A DNA stretch of 64,000 nucleotides. Source: a bacterium. Its GTDB lineage: Bacteria > Actinomycetota > Acidimicrobiia > Acidimicrobiales > Ilumatobacteraceae. The DNA lies in the NCBI GenBank assembly GCA_029977615.1, contig JAPOKO010000003.1, forward strand, positions 1-64,000, written 5' to 3'. The translations under genes were made by a program, and so were the position numbers. Shown in pieces: positions 8,689-15,455 of this stretch (within the stretch, counting starts at the first letter, position 1; each line of letters starts with the position of its first letter). Under the pieces are notes generated by a model, which made no database searches, was not told the origin of the DNA, and saw only the letters and a program-made list of their open reading frames with translations.

Positions 8689-9981
8689 ATGCAAACGGGT
8701 GAAACTTCGCGCACCATAGCGCACGTTGACATGGATATGTTTTTCGTGGCAGTTGAGCTGCTTCGTCGCCCAGAACTAGTTGGTAAGCCGGTGGTCGTTG
8801 GTGGTGACGGAAATCGGGGGGTTGTGGCTGCCGCTTCTTATGAGGCCCGACGCTTCGGCGTGTTTTCTGCCATGCCATCATCACGTGCAAAACGGTTATG
8901 CCCTCATGCCATTTTTTTACCAGGAGACATGAGCTCCTACGTGGAAGTGAGTTCGCAAGTATTCGATATCTTTCGTGACTACACGCCACTCGTTGAGGGC
9001 TTGTCGCTCGATGAAGCATTTCTTGATGTGACTGGTGCATTGCGATTGTTTGGAAGTGCGGTGTCTATTGCTCAATCAATTCGTTCACGCGTTCTTGACG
9101 AAGTTGGACTTGTATGCAGCGTAGGTATTGGTCCGAGCAAGTTCATTGCCAAGTTGGCTTCGAAACGAGCCAAACCAATTGCAGATGAAAAAGGTGTACA
9201 GCCTGGGCTCGGAGTAGTTGAAGTGCCAAGTGGTTCCGAGTTGGAATTCATCCGACCGATGCATGTGAAGTCGCTGTGGGGTGTTGGTCCGGCAACGCTT
9301 GAGAAGCTGGAAAGAATCGGTATAAGCAAAGTTTCAGATCTTGCGGTTGCAGAGGTTTCTGCATTAAAGCACTCAATTGGTGAAGCGCATGCCATTCACT
9401 TGGTGCAATTGGCAAAAGGAATAGACCGTTCGCCAGTTGTTTCCGATCGCGAAACAAAATCAATCGGCCATGAAGAAACGTTTTCCCATGATCTCTTTGA
9501 TAAATCGGTTTTACGAACGCACCTTGTTCGTCTTGCAGATGCAGTCGCTCGACGTTGCAGAGAAGACCAATTAGTTCCTCGAACCGTGACGTTAAAAGTG
9601 AAGTTCTCAGATTTTCAAACCATCACCCGCTCAAACACGCAAGTAACGTCAGTGACCTCAGCTCAAGCCATGGTGCAAATGATTGAACCGCTACTGAACG
9701 GACTTGATGTTTCTCGCGGCGTACGGCTAATTGGGCTAAGCACACGCAATTTTGAAGAGCACGAACCCCAGCTGAGTTTGTTTGATGATGGGTCACTGAC
9801 CACTGACATTGCGGCATTGGACGAAGTATGGGCTCCCGCAACGAGGGCAATCGACGATATTCGCAGTCGCTTTGGTGACTCTGCTATCCGGCCGGCCAGC
9901 ACCTTGCGGTCTGGACGTAAACCTGGGGCATCCAAATGGGGCCCAAACGACAGTGGTGAGACGGAGGGTTCTGGGGAATAA
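8689..9981 (+). CDS. dinB: DNA polymerase IV (Y-family translesion polymerase)
   Basis: 430 residues from ATG 8689; an in-frame GTG at 8674 is an alternative. The Y-family palm motifs are present: AHVDMDMFFVAVELL (first metal-binding Asp), VAAASYEARRFGV, and SLDEAFLDVT carrying the second catalytic acidic pair. A helix-hairpin-helix region (VKSLWGVGPATLEKL) and a little-finger domain with SIGHEETF follow. The enzyme copies past damaged bases with low fidelity. The C-terminus lacks a clear beta-clamp box, though QLSLFDDG near residue 360 is a good clamp-binding candidate. It is transcribed divergently from the mtrAB operon across a 41-base gap. Confidence 0.9.
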   Translation: MQTGETSRTIAHVDMDMFFVAVELLRRPELVGKPVVVGGDGNRGVVAAASYEARRFGVFSAMPSSRAKRLCPHAIFLPGDMSSYVEVSSQVFDIFRDYTPLVEGLSLDEAFLDVTGALRLFGSAVSIAQSIRSRVLDEVGLVCSVGIGPSKFIAKLASKRAKPIADEKGVQPGLGVVEVPSGSELEFIRPMHVKSLWGVGPATLEKLERIGISKVSDLAVAEVSALKHSIGEAHAIHLVQLAKGIDRSPVVSDRETKSIGHEETFSHDLFDKSVLRTHLVRLADAVARRCREDQLVPRTVTLKVKFSDFQTITRSNTQVTSVTSAQAMVQMIEPLLNGLDVSRGVRLIGLSTRNFEEHEPQLSLFDDGSLTTDIAALDEVWAPATRAIDDIRSRFGDSAIRPASTLRSGRKPGASKWGPNDSGETEGSGE

Positions 9982-10027
9982 AACTCCCTGCGTTGAGTCT
10001 GAGGCAATTTCGTGGAACAATGTGGGC

Positions 10028-10378
10028 GTGCCACTTTCTGAAGACGAACAGCGAATTCTGAGCCAGCTCGAAGAGCAGCTCCATACCGACAAAAAATTTG
10101 CGCAAGCGGTTTCGTCGTCGGGTTTGTATAGCCATGCCATTCGAAAAGTGCGTTGGGCTGCGTTAGGTGTTGTCGCATCATTGGTCTTTACAGTTGCCAC
10201 CTTGCAAGTGCATTTTCTGGTGGCGTTCCTTGGTTTCCTAGGAATGCTCGCTTGTGTTCTGGTAATTGAGCATCAATTGCGGGCAATGAGCAAGGCAGGT
10301 ATGAAGGATGTTGCTGATACCTTGCGCTCGGCTGCCAAAGTTGGCGGTTTTCGGGCGCGCTCAATATTCCGCGATTAG
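10028..10378 (+). CDS. DUF3040 membrane protein
   Basis: 116 residues from GTG 10028. It begins VPLSEDEQRILSQLEEQL, the hallmark start of the actinobacterial DUF3040 family, and has two adjacent hydrophobic helices about 47-85. The frame extends further upstream, but the family start fixes this codon. Members are small inner-membrane proteins of unknown function, often near cell-division genes; here it follows dinB. Confidence 0.75.
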   Translation: MPLSEDEQRILSQLEEQLHTDKKFAQAVSSSGLYSHAIRKVRWAALGVVASLVFTVATLQVHFLVAFLGFLGMLACVLVIEHQLRAMSKAGMKDVADTLRSAAKVGGFRARSIFRD

Positions 10379-10428
10379 TCACCAGTTTTTCTGGCACGTT
10401 CGGTTATTTCGCTTTTCAACGTGCCGAC

Positions 10429-10434
10429 TAGCGT
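10429..10434 (+). promoter_or_regulatory. Candidate -10 element, acyl-CoA dehydrogenase gene
   Basis: TAGCGT followed by seven bases and the ATG at 10442, with no ribosome-binding site between; fits the leaderless pattern repeated through the window. Confidence 0.5.
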
Positions 10435-10441
10435 CTAGAGC

Positions 10442-11662
10442 ATGAAACCTTCGTACACGCCAGAAGCCGAGGCGTACCGTCTCAAAGTTAAAGCATTCTT
10501 GAAGGACAACCTTCCCAGTGATTGGAAGGGGATTGGAACGCTTGAAGGCAAACCGTTGGAGGAGTTTGTCGCTCATTGGCGCCAGGTATTAGCCAAAGGC
10601 GGATTTCTTGCGATGGGTTGGCCGAAGCAATACGGCGGTGGAGGATTGTCGGCCCTTGAGCAGGTAATTGCGGCAGAAGAGTTTGAACGTGCCGGAGTTC
10701 CAACTGGTGGTCCGAACGACGTATTCAGTATTCAAATGCTGGGTAACACCTTGTTGCTGTTTGGAACCGAAGAACAAAAGCAGCATTACTTGCCGCGCAT
10801 TATTTCTGGTGACGATGTGTGGTGTCAGGGTTACAGCGAGCCAAACGCGGGTAGTGACTTAAGCAATGTGGGTTTGAAGGCAGTGCTCGATGGTGACGAA
10901 TGGATTTTGAACGGTCAAAAGATCTGGACATCGGCTGGTCATTTGGCCGACCATATTTTCACGCTTGCGCGTACCGACTCTGATGCTCCGAAGCACAAGG
11001 GCATTTCATTCCTGCTTGTCGACATGCGTCAGCCAGGAATTGAAGTTCGTCCGATCAAGATGATTTCGGGTGAGAGCGAATTCAATGAAGTGTTTTACAC
11101 AGACGTACGCGTGCCGAAAGAAAATGTTGTTGGTGGGGTAAACAACGGTTGGGCAGTTGCGATGGGTCTGCTCGGGTTCGAACGTGGCGAGGCAGCGGCA
11201 ACTGCGCCAATTCGCTTTCAAGCAGAGATAGATCGTCTCATGGAACTTGCTCGGGAGAAGGGCGTTGCATCTGACCCGCGCATTCGTCAGCGACTTGCAA
11301 AGTGCTACTCAGTTGTTCAGGTAATGCGATACCTCGGTATGCGCACATTGACACAATTCTTGGCAGGACATCACCCCGGTCCTGACGGTGCAATCTTTAA
11401 GTTGTATTGGAGTGAGTATCACAAGGTGGTTACTGAACTCGGAATCGACATTATGGGAATGGACGCATTGGTGCCTTCAGGTCGTAGGCCGTCGAGTGCG
11501 TTCCAAACCGATGATGCTGGTGCACCGAACGACTCCATGAGTTGGGCAATGACGTTCCTCAATGCTCGCGCCGGAACGATTTATGCGGGTTCATCACAGG
11601 TGCAACGAAACATCATCGGAGAAATGGTGCTTGGTCTTCCAAAGGAACCAAAGCCCAATTAG
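10442..11662 (+). CDS. Acyl-CoA dehydrogenase family protein
   Basis: 406 residues from ATG 10442. The FAD and substrate-binding segments are clear: GYSEPNAGSDL and GQKIWTSAGHLADH in the middle beta domain, and the C-terminal RAGTIYAGSSQVQRNIIGE typical of the flavin-binding helix region. The enzyme would oxidise an acyl-CoA to the trans-2-enoyl-CoA. The chain-length or substrate class (fatty acid, steroid side chain, branched chain) cannot be decided; the actinobacterial sterol-type dehydrogenases often have this architecture. No beta-oxidation partner is adjacent. Confidence 0.88.
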   Translation: MKPSYTPEAEAYRLKVKAFLKDNLPSDWKGIGTLEGKPLEEFVAHWRQVLAKGGFLAMGWPKQYGGGGLSALEQVIAAEEFERAGVPTGGPNDVFSIQMLGNTLLLFGTEEQKQHYLPRIISGDDVWCQGYSEPNAGSDLSNVGLKAVLDGDEWILNGQKIWTSAGHLADHIFTLARTDSDAPKHKGISFLLVDMRQPGIEVRPIKMISGESEFNEVFYTDVRVPKENVVGGVNNGWAVAMGLLGFERGEAAATAPIRFQAEIDRLMELAREKGVASDPRIRQRLAKCYSVVQVMRYLGMRTLTQFLAGHHPGPDGAIFKLYWSEYHKVVTELGIDIMGMDALVPSGRRPSSAFQTDDAGAPNDSMSWAMTFLNARAGTIYAGSSQVQRNIIGEMVLGLPKEPKPN

Positions 11663-11677
11663 TCTGAACTCAACAAC

Positions 11678-11962
11678 ATGATGAACATCTTCACACTTGT
11701 CAAATTGATTGCAGCATTGCTGGTGCGTCCATGGCTGTGGAGTACTGCAATTCGGCAGGCAGTTCGGCTAGCTCCTCGAGGATGGTGGAAGCAACCACCG
11801 TTCTTGCCATTGCCTACGCCTGCATATGTTGAATTTCGCACTACAACTCAATACGGCGGAACTAAACGCGATCCAGAGATACACGACATCATTGATTATC
11901 TCGAATGGTCGCGCGATTGGCAGAGTACGACCAGATTGAGTCGCCGAGGGCGGCGAGGCTAA
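11678..11962 (+). CDS. Conserved-looking small protein, function unknown
   Basis: 94 residues from ATG 11678 (a second ATG follows directly at 11681). It has one hydrophobic N-terminal stretch (about 5-18), then a Trp/Pro-rich segment with GWWKQPPFLPLPTPAYV and an acidic-aromatic tail IIDYLEWSRDWQ. It starts 15 bases after the acyl-CoA dehydrogenase stop and ends two bases before the HNH gene. The coding character is supported by tight packing and strand agreement with neighbours. I do not recognise a characterised family. Confidence 0.6.
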   Translation: MMNIFTLVKLIAALLVRPWLWSTAIRQAVRLAPRGWWKQPPFLPLPTPAYVEFRTTTQYGGTKRDPEIHDIIDYLEWSRDWQSTTRLSRRGRRG

Positions 11963-11964
11963 CC

Positions 11965-12462
11965 ATGCGTAGCGCGCTCGTTCTCAATGCAACGTACGAG
12001 CCGCTGAGTGTCGTGTCTGCGAGACGCGCGGTGTGTCTGGTGCTCTCTGACAAAGCGGACATCGTTGAAGACGATGGAACGCAAGTACACGCAGAGAACT
12101 TCTCAATGCCAGGGCCATTGGTCATTCGGCTTCGTTATGTAGTGAAGGTTCCATATCACCGTCGAACTGCACTATCGCGTCGTGCGGTGTTTGCTCGCGA
12201 TGATCATCGTTGTCAGTATTGCGGAGGAGTCGCCGATTCCATTGATCACGTCATGCCACGCTCGCGTGGAGGTATGAATGTGTGGGAAAACGTAACTGCC
12301 GCATGTAGGCCGTGCAATTTACGTAAACGTGACCGCACGCCGGAAGAAGCGGGTATGAGGCTTGCAAGCGAACCGCATGCGCCTCGCGAGCTCGCATGGA
12401 TTTCTGTTTCTGTTGGGCGCGTGCCTGATGCGTGGAAGCAATACCTTGCCCACGCTTCCTGA
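11965..12462 (+). CDS. HNH endonuclease family protein
   Basis: 165 residues from ATG 11965; the open frame extends upstream over the previous gene but this ATG precedes the usual start MRSALVLNATYEPL. The HNH core is complete: CQYCGG (first zinc pair), IDHVMPRSRGG with the catalytic His, WENVTAACRPCN with the Asn and second zinc pair, and LRKRDRTPEEAGM. Stand-alone chromosomal copies like this are common in Actinobacteria and have no established role; it is not next to a restriction or phage gene. Confidence 0.85.
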   Translation: MRSALVLNATYEPLSVVSARRAVCLVLSDKADIVEDDGTQVHAENFSMPGPLVIRLRYVVKVPYHRRTALSRRAVFARDDHRCQYCGGVADSIDHVMPRSRGGMNVWENVTAACRPCNLRKRDRTPEEAGMRLASEPHAPRELAWISVSVGRVPDAWKQYLAHAS

Positions 12463-13123
12463 TTCAACGTGGAAGTTGTACACCGAACATGTTTCAGCGG
12501 GTGAACAACATGGCCGCGATCTTGATTCAGAACGTGCGGTGTGGGATGTACGCATAACGCGAAAAGCTGTGGTGCTTGGCTCACGCCAGGATGAATCACT
12601 ATTGAATGGCGAACTGTGCAGTCGTGATGGAATTGAAGTGGTGCGTCGTCGCAGTGGTGGAGGAATTGTGTTTCTTGCACCAAGCGAACACGTATGGCTC
12701 GATGTGGTAGTTCCGCGAGGAGACGTGTTGTGGAGCGATGATGTTGCACAGGCATCGTGGTGGTTGGGTGACGTCTGGGTGAAGACACTGAATGCACTTG
12801 GAGAAAACCATGTTTCCGTACACCATGAATCACTGAACAGTGATGCATGGGGCGACTTGTTGTGTTTCGCTGGAGTTGGACCGGGAGAAGTAGTTCAACG
12901 AGATGAAGAATCGTTAAGCAAACTCGTGGGCATCAGTCAGCGACGCACACGCGACTATGCGCGCTTTCAGTGCACCATATATACGAAGTGGAATCCACAT
13001 GACGTGGAGTTGTACGTAGTGAATACGCCAGGAAACTTGAGTGAGATTGCGCATCGAGTCGCAGCGGTCCAGGCAAGCCAACAGGCGATTGTGAACACTT
13101 TCGTGTCACATCTGCCCCTCTAG
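12428..13123 (+). CDS. Lipoate/biotin--protein ligase family protein
   Basis: 231 residues from ATG 12428, overlapping the HNH gene by 35 bases. The lipoate-ligase signature VVRRRSGGGIVFL is at about residues 78-90, and LSKLVGISQRR near 160-170 supplies the conserved lysine that contacts the lipoyl group. The fold is that of LplA/LipM, which attach or transfer octanoyl or lipoyl groups to carrier domains. The C-terminal accessory domain of E. coli LplA is absent, closer to LipM or LplA2 types. No lipoyl enzyme lies nearby. It is the last gene before the dcw cluster. Confidence 0.72.
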   Translation: MRGSNTLPTLPDSTWKLYTEHVSAGEQHGRDLDSERAVWDVRITRKAVVLGSRQDESLLNGELCSRDGIEVVRRRSGGGIVFLAPSEHVWLDVVVPRGDVLWSDDVAQASWWLGDVWVKTLNALGENHVSVHHESLNSDAWGDLLCFAGVGPGEVVQRDEESLSKLVGISQRRTRDYARFQCTIYTKWNPHDVELYVVNTPGNLSEIAHRVAAVQASQQAIVNTFVSHLPL

Positions 13124-13218
13124 CAAAACTTTTTTTCCGAGAATTCGGCCATTTTGGCCTTGAGTTCCTTGATTTATCAATGAAATCGGCCTTTTTGGGC
13201 TTCGTGCTATTTGGAAAA

Positions 13219-13268
13219 AAGTGGGGAAAAGTGGTGAAGAAATACACCAAAGTGGGGGAAAGTGGGGA
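13219..13268 (+). promoter_or_regulatory. Four MraZ-type boxes upstream of mraZ
   Basis: Four copies of an AAAGTGGGG-like box read in the same direction, with GTGG(G/T)G cores at 13221, 13231, 13252 and 13262. The spacings are 10, 21 and 10 bases, so all copies face one side of the helix. MraZ is known to bind repeats of this kind upstream of its own operon and regulate it. A possible -10 hexamer TATCGT at 13269-13274 directly follows the last box, which would let bound MraZ block RNA polymerase. The rest of the 246-base gap (13124-13369) holds a small hairpin (GGAGT at 13290 with ACTCC at 13299) in the presumed leader and nothing else I can name. Confidence 0.75.
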
Positions 13269-13369
13269 TATCGTATTCCTCGTTGATCCGGAGTGCGGAC
13301 TCCCTTCAACGGCAGCAATACATGGGAAAGCAAGCCCCACAAGGGTTTGCGAGGGTAGCGGAGGACACA

Positions 13370-13786
13370 TTGTTCGTAGGAGTGCACGATCGGCAGCTGG
13401 ACCCAAAGGGTCGCTTGGCTTTGCCGGCATCGTTTCGCCCACGCTTGGAACCCCGGTGCTTTCTCTCCATTGGTCGCGACAAGTGCGTAGATGTCCTAAC
13501 TGCTGAAAGCTTTGAAGAGTTCGCTCGTGAATCCATGGAAAAGGTTCGTAAGGGCGAGATGTCTCTCAACCAGCAGCGCGCTCAGGCGAGCAACACATTC
13601 GAGGTGGCAATTGACGCTCAGGGTCGCATCAACATCGAGGAAAAGTTGCGTGAATATGCAGGCCTCACACTGAATTCGCGCGTACTTGTAAGCGGTAACT
13701 ACAACCGCGTTGAAATTTGGGACCCAGAGCGCCACGAGCGCGTTGTCCTTTTGGGAATCGAGCAAATCGCCGGATCAGGCGAGTAG
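13370..13786 (+). CDS. mraZ: Transcriptional regulator MraZ
   Basis: 138 residues from TTG 13370. I prefer this start over the ATG at 13322 because GGAGGA sits five bases before it and the protein then begins FVGVHDRQLDPKGRLALP, aligning with the MraZ family start. Two tandem SpoVT/AbrB-like halves are visible, each with the DxxGR motif: LDPKGRLALP near residue 10 and IDAQGRINIEE near 80. MraZ forms ring oligomers that bind the repeated boxes upstream and tune the dcw operon. The four boxes at 13219-13268 fit autoregulation. Confidence 0.9.
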   Translation: MFVGVHDRQLDPKGRLALPASFRPRLEPRCFLSIGRDKCVDVLTAESFEEFARESMEKVRKGEMSLNQQRAQASNTFEVAIDAQGRINIEEKLREYAGLTLNSRVLVSGNYNRVEIWDPERHERVVLLGIEQIAGSGE

Positions 13787-13836
13787 CGGGAAAGGAGCGC
13801 ATCGACCACACCACTTTTGCGAGCGCTCCTCATATG

Positions 13837-13968
13837 AGTGTTTCGCTGTACTGCAGTCCTTCGGTCAGCAAGATGGACAGCCCCAACTCCGCCCGCTTCC
13901 ATTTCGTCGAATCGGGGAGACATCCCGACGACAACGCCGGCCGGGGGGCTGCAGTACAGCGAGGCACT
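13837..13968 (+). ncRNA. Structured RNA leader upstream of rsmH (candidate cis-regulatory element)
   Basis: In the 222-base gap between mraZ and rsmH, bases 13837-13856 pair with 13949-13968 over 20 base pairs without a bulge (18 Watson-Crick, 2 G-U). Inside the 92-base loop, 13906-13916 and 13924-13932 form a second stem (GTCG, two-base bulge, TCGGG against CCCGACGAC). CAGCCCC at 13878 could alternatively pair with GGGGCTG at 13945, which would open the long stem: a possible switch. An RNA motif called mraW is known in front of mraW/rsmH operons in Actinomycetales; the location matches, but I cannot confirm its consensus here. Confidence 0.7.
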
Positions 13969-14008
13969 ACACGAGTGAGAACACGCAAAGAAGCGTCGAG
14001 AACTTCTT

Positions 14009-14962
14009 ATGAATTCGCCAGTAACTCACTCAACGTTTAATCACGAGCCAGTGATGGCAAATGAAATCACTGAACTCTTCGGGTCGGTTCCTCACGGCGT
14101 TGTTGTGGATGCAACGTTGGGCGGCGCCGGCCACGCAATGCGACTGCTCTCTGCGTATTCATGGATGAGCGTGTTCGGTATTGATCAAGACCCGATGGCT
14201 ATTGAGCATGCACGCAAGGTGTCACCACAATTTGAAGGCCGACTGATGTTTCACCAGGGTCGCTTTGACGGCATTTCGGATTTCTTGCAGTTGCATCATG
14301 TTGCGAAAATTTCTGGTGCGTTGTTCGACCTAGGAGTTTCCTCACCGCAATTCGATGAAGCAGATCGCGGGTTCTCATATCGCAATGACGGACCACTTGA
14401 CATGCGCATGAACACAACACAGAAGTTCAGCGCGCTTGATGTAGTGAATGGTTACGAAGTCCAGCAACTTGCCGACGTATTGCGCGAACACGCAGATGAG
14501 CGTTTTGCCTTCCGCATTGCCAAAGCAATTGTTGCAGCACGCCCAGTCATGACGACAGCAGCACTTGCAGAGATTGTCGCTAGCGCGATACCTGCCCCAG
14601 CTCGCCGCACTGGCGGACATCCAGCAAAACGCACATTTCAAGCAATTCGTATTGAAGTGAATAAGGAACTCGAAATTTTGCCAAAGGCAATTGCAGATGC
14701 AATTGCTGCCACGGAAGTGGGTGGTCGAATTGCCGTTCTGTCGTATCACTCTGGTGAAGACCGAATTGTGAAGCAAGCGTTCCGCGATGCAGAAACTCGT
14801 CCAGGAGCAACCACCATCGCAACTCCATTCCAGCACCATCTGTCATCGGGCAAGTTGGTGAAGAAAGTGCGTGTCGCAGAGCATGCATCTGCGGAAGAAA
14901 TTGAACGAAACCCTCGAGCGTCTTCTGCGCGCCTAAGGGTTATAGAAAAGGTCGGCTGCTGA
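14009..14962 (+). CDS. rsmH: 16S rRNA (cytosine1402-N4)-methyltransferase
   Basis: 317 residues from ATG 14009 (also called mraW). The SAM-binding motif VVDATLGGAGHA is at about residues 30-41, GIDQDPMA at about 57-64, and the family motifs LFDLGVSSPQFD and RGFSYRNDGPLDMRM follow. RTGGHPAKRTFQAIRIEVN and VLSYHSGEDRIVK complete the signature. It methylates C1402 in the ribosomal P site. No strong ribosome-binding site precedes the ATG; a long structured leader lies just upstream. The stop is one base before ftsL. Confidence 0.95.
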   Translation: MNSPVTHSTFNHEPVMANEITELFGSVPHGVVVDATLGGAGHAMRLLSAYSWMSVFGIDQDPMAIEHARKVSPQFEGRLMFHQGRFDGISDFLQLHHVAKISGALFDLGVSSPQFDEADRGFSYRNDGPLDMRMNTTQKFSALDVVNGYEVQQLADVLREHADERFAFRIAKAIVAARPVMTTAALAEIVASAIPAPARRTGGHPAKRTFQAIRIEVNKELEILPKAIADAIAATEVGGRIAVLSYHSGEDRIVKQAFRDAETRPGATTIATPFQHHLSSGKLVKKVRVAEHASAEEIERNPRASSARLRVIEKVGC

Positions 14963-14963
14963 G

Positions 14964-15455
14964 ATGGCGTTAGCGATCAACACAGAGCGGGTGCCACAAC
15001 GGCAGCCACGTGGTGGACAATCGATACCCCCTGAACGCCATCTCACAGTCATCCCTGGAACGTCGAAGCGGACCATTTTGTTCTTCAGCACGATGGTGCT
15101 CGGGCTCTTTGTGGTGGTGTCGTCGGTGATTGGTTTGCAGGCCTACATCGCTGGCCAGCAACTGAAGTTAGATCGCTTGACGAGTGAGATTTCGCTCGCA
15201 CGTCAGTATCACGATGAGCTTCGCCAACAGCGACTTGCTTTGTTGGCGCCCGAATATCTTCGTGAACAGGCGAAGGAACTCATGATGACGCCTGGCCTGG
15301 GCTCAAAATTTGCTGAAGTGCCACAAGATGTTGTGGCGGCTGTAGTGATTTCGACCGGGAATATGGACGAAGCATTTGCCAATCCATCAAACATCACATC
15401 GCTTAACCCACTTGCAAATTTGGGTACTTCACAAAATGGGGTGACGCAACCATGA
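14964..15455 (+). CDS. ftsL: FtsL-like division protein
   Basis: 163 residues. Cytoplasmic basic N-terminus (1-35), one membrane helix (about 37-60), then a coiled coil (about 65-110, QQLKLDRLTSEISLARQYHDEL is part of it) and a conserved AKELMMTPG segment. This single-pass bitopic layout, and the position between rsmH and the class B penicillin-binding protein, identify FtsL or a septum-initiator relative, which with FtsB and FtsQ recruits and activates FtsWI at the septum. Sequence conservation in FtsL is poor, so the call rests on architecture and context. The stop overlaps the ftsI start by four bases. Confidence 0.8.
   Translation: MALAINTERVPQRQPRGGQSIPPERHLTVIPGTSKRTILFFSTMVLGLFVVVSSVIGLQAYIAGQQLKLDRLTSEISLARQYHDELRQQRLALLAPEYLREQAKELMMTPGLGSKFAEVPQDVVAAVVISTGNMDEAFANPSNITSLNPLANLGTSQNGVTQP

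Noticed and set aside
13138-13160. Intrinsic terminator after the lipoate-ligase-like gene
   Set aside because: Small palindromes (CCGAGAATTCGG, GGCCATTTTGGCC) are present, but no T-run follows them on the plus strand; the T-run at 13130 precedes them.
13322-13369. mraZ start at ATG 13322
   Set aside because: It adds 16 residues not found in the family and lacks a ribosome-binding site, whereas TTG 13370 has GGAGGA at good spacing.
13837-13968. The 20-bp inverted repeat as terminal repeats of a small mobile element
   Set aside because: G-U pairs and internal stems suggest selection on RNA. No flanking target duplication was seen, and the element sits exactly in the rsmH leader.
13717-14040. 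A 107-residue plus-strand frame across the mraZ-rsmH gap
   Set aside because: It overlaps the end of mraZ and the start of rsmH, has no family resemblance, and its open length follows from a G+C-rich structured region. The inverted repeats argue for RNA.
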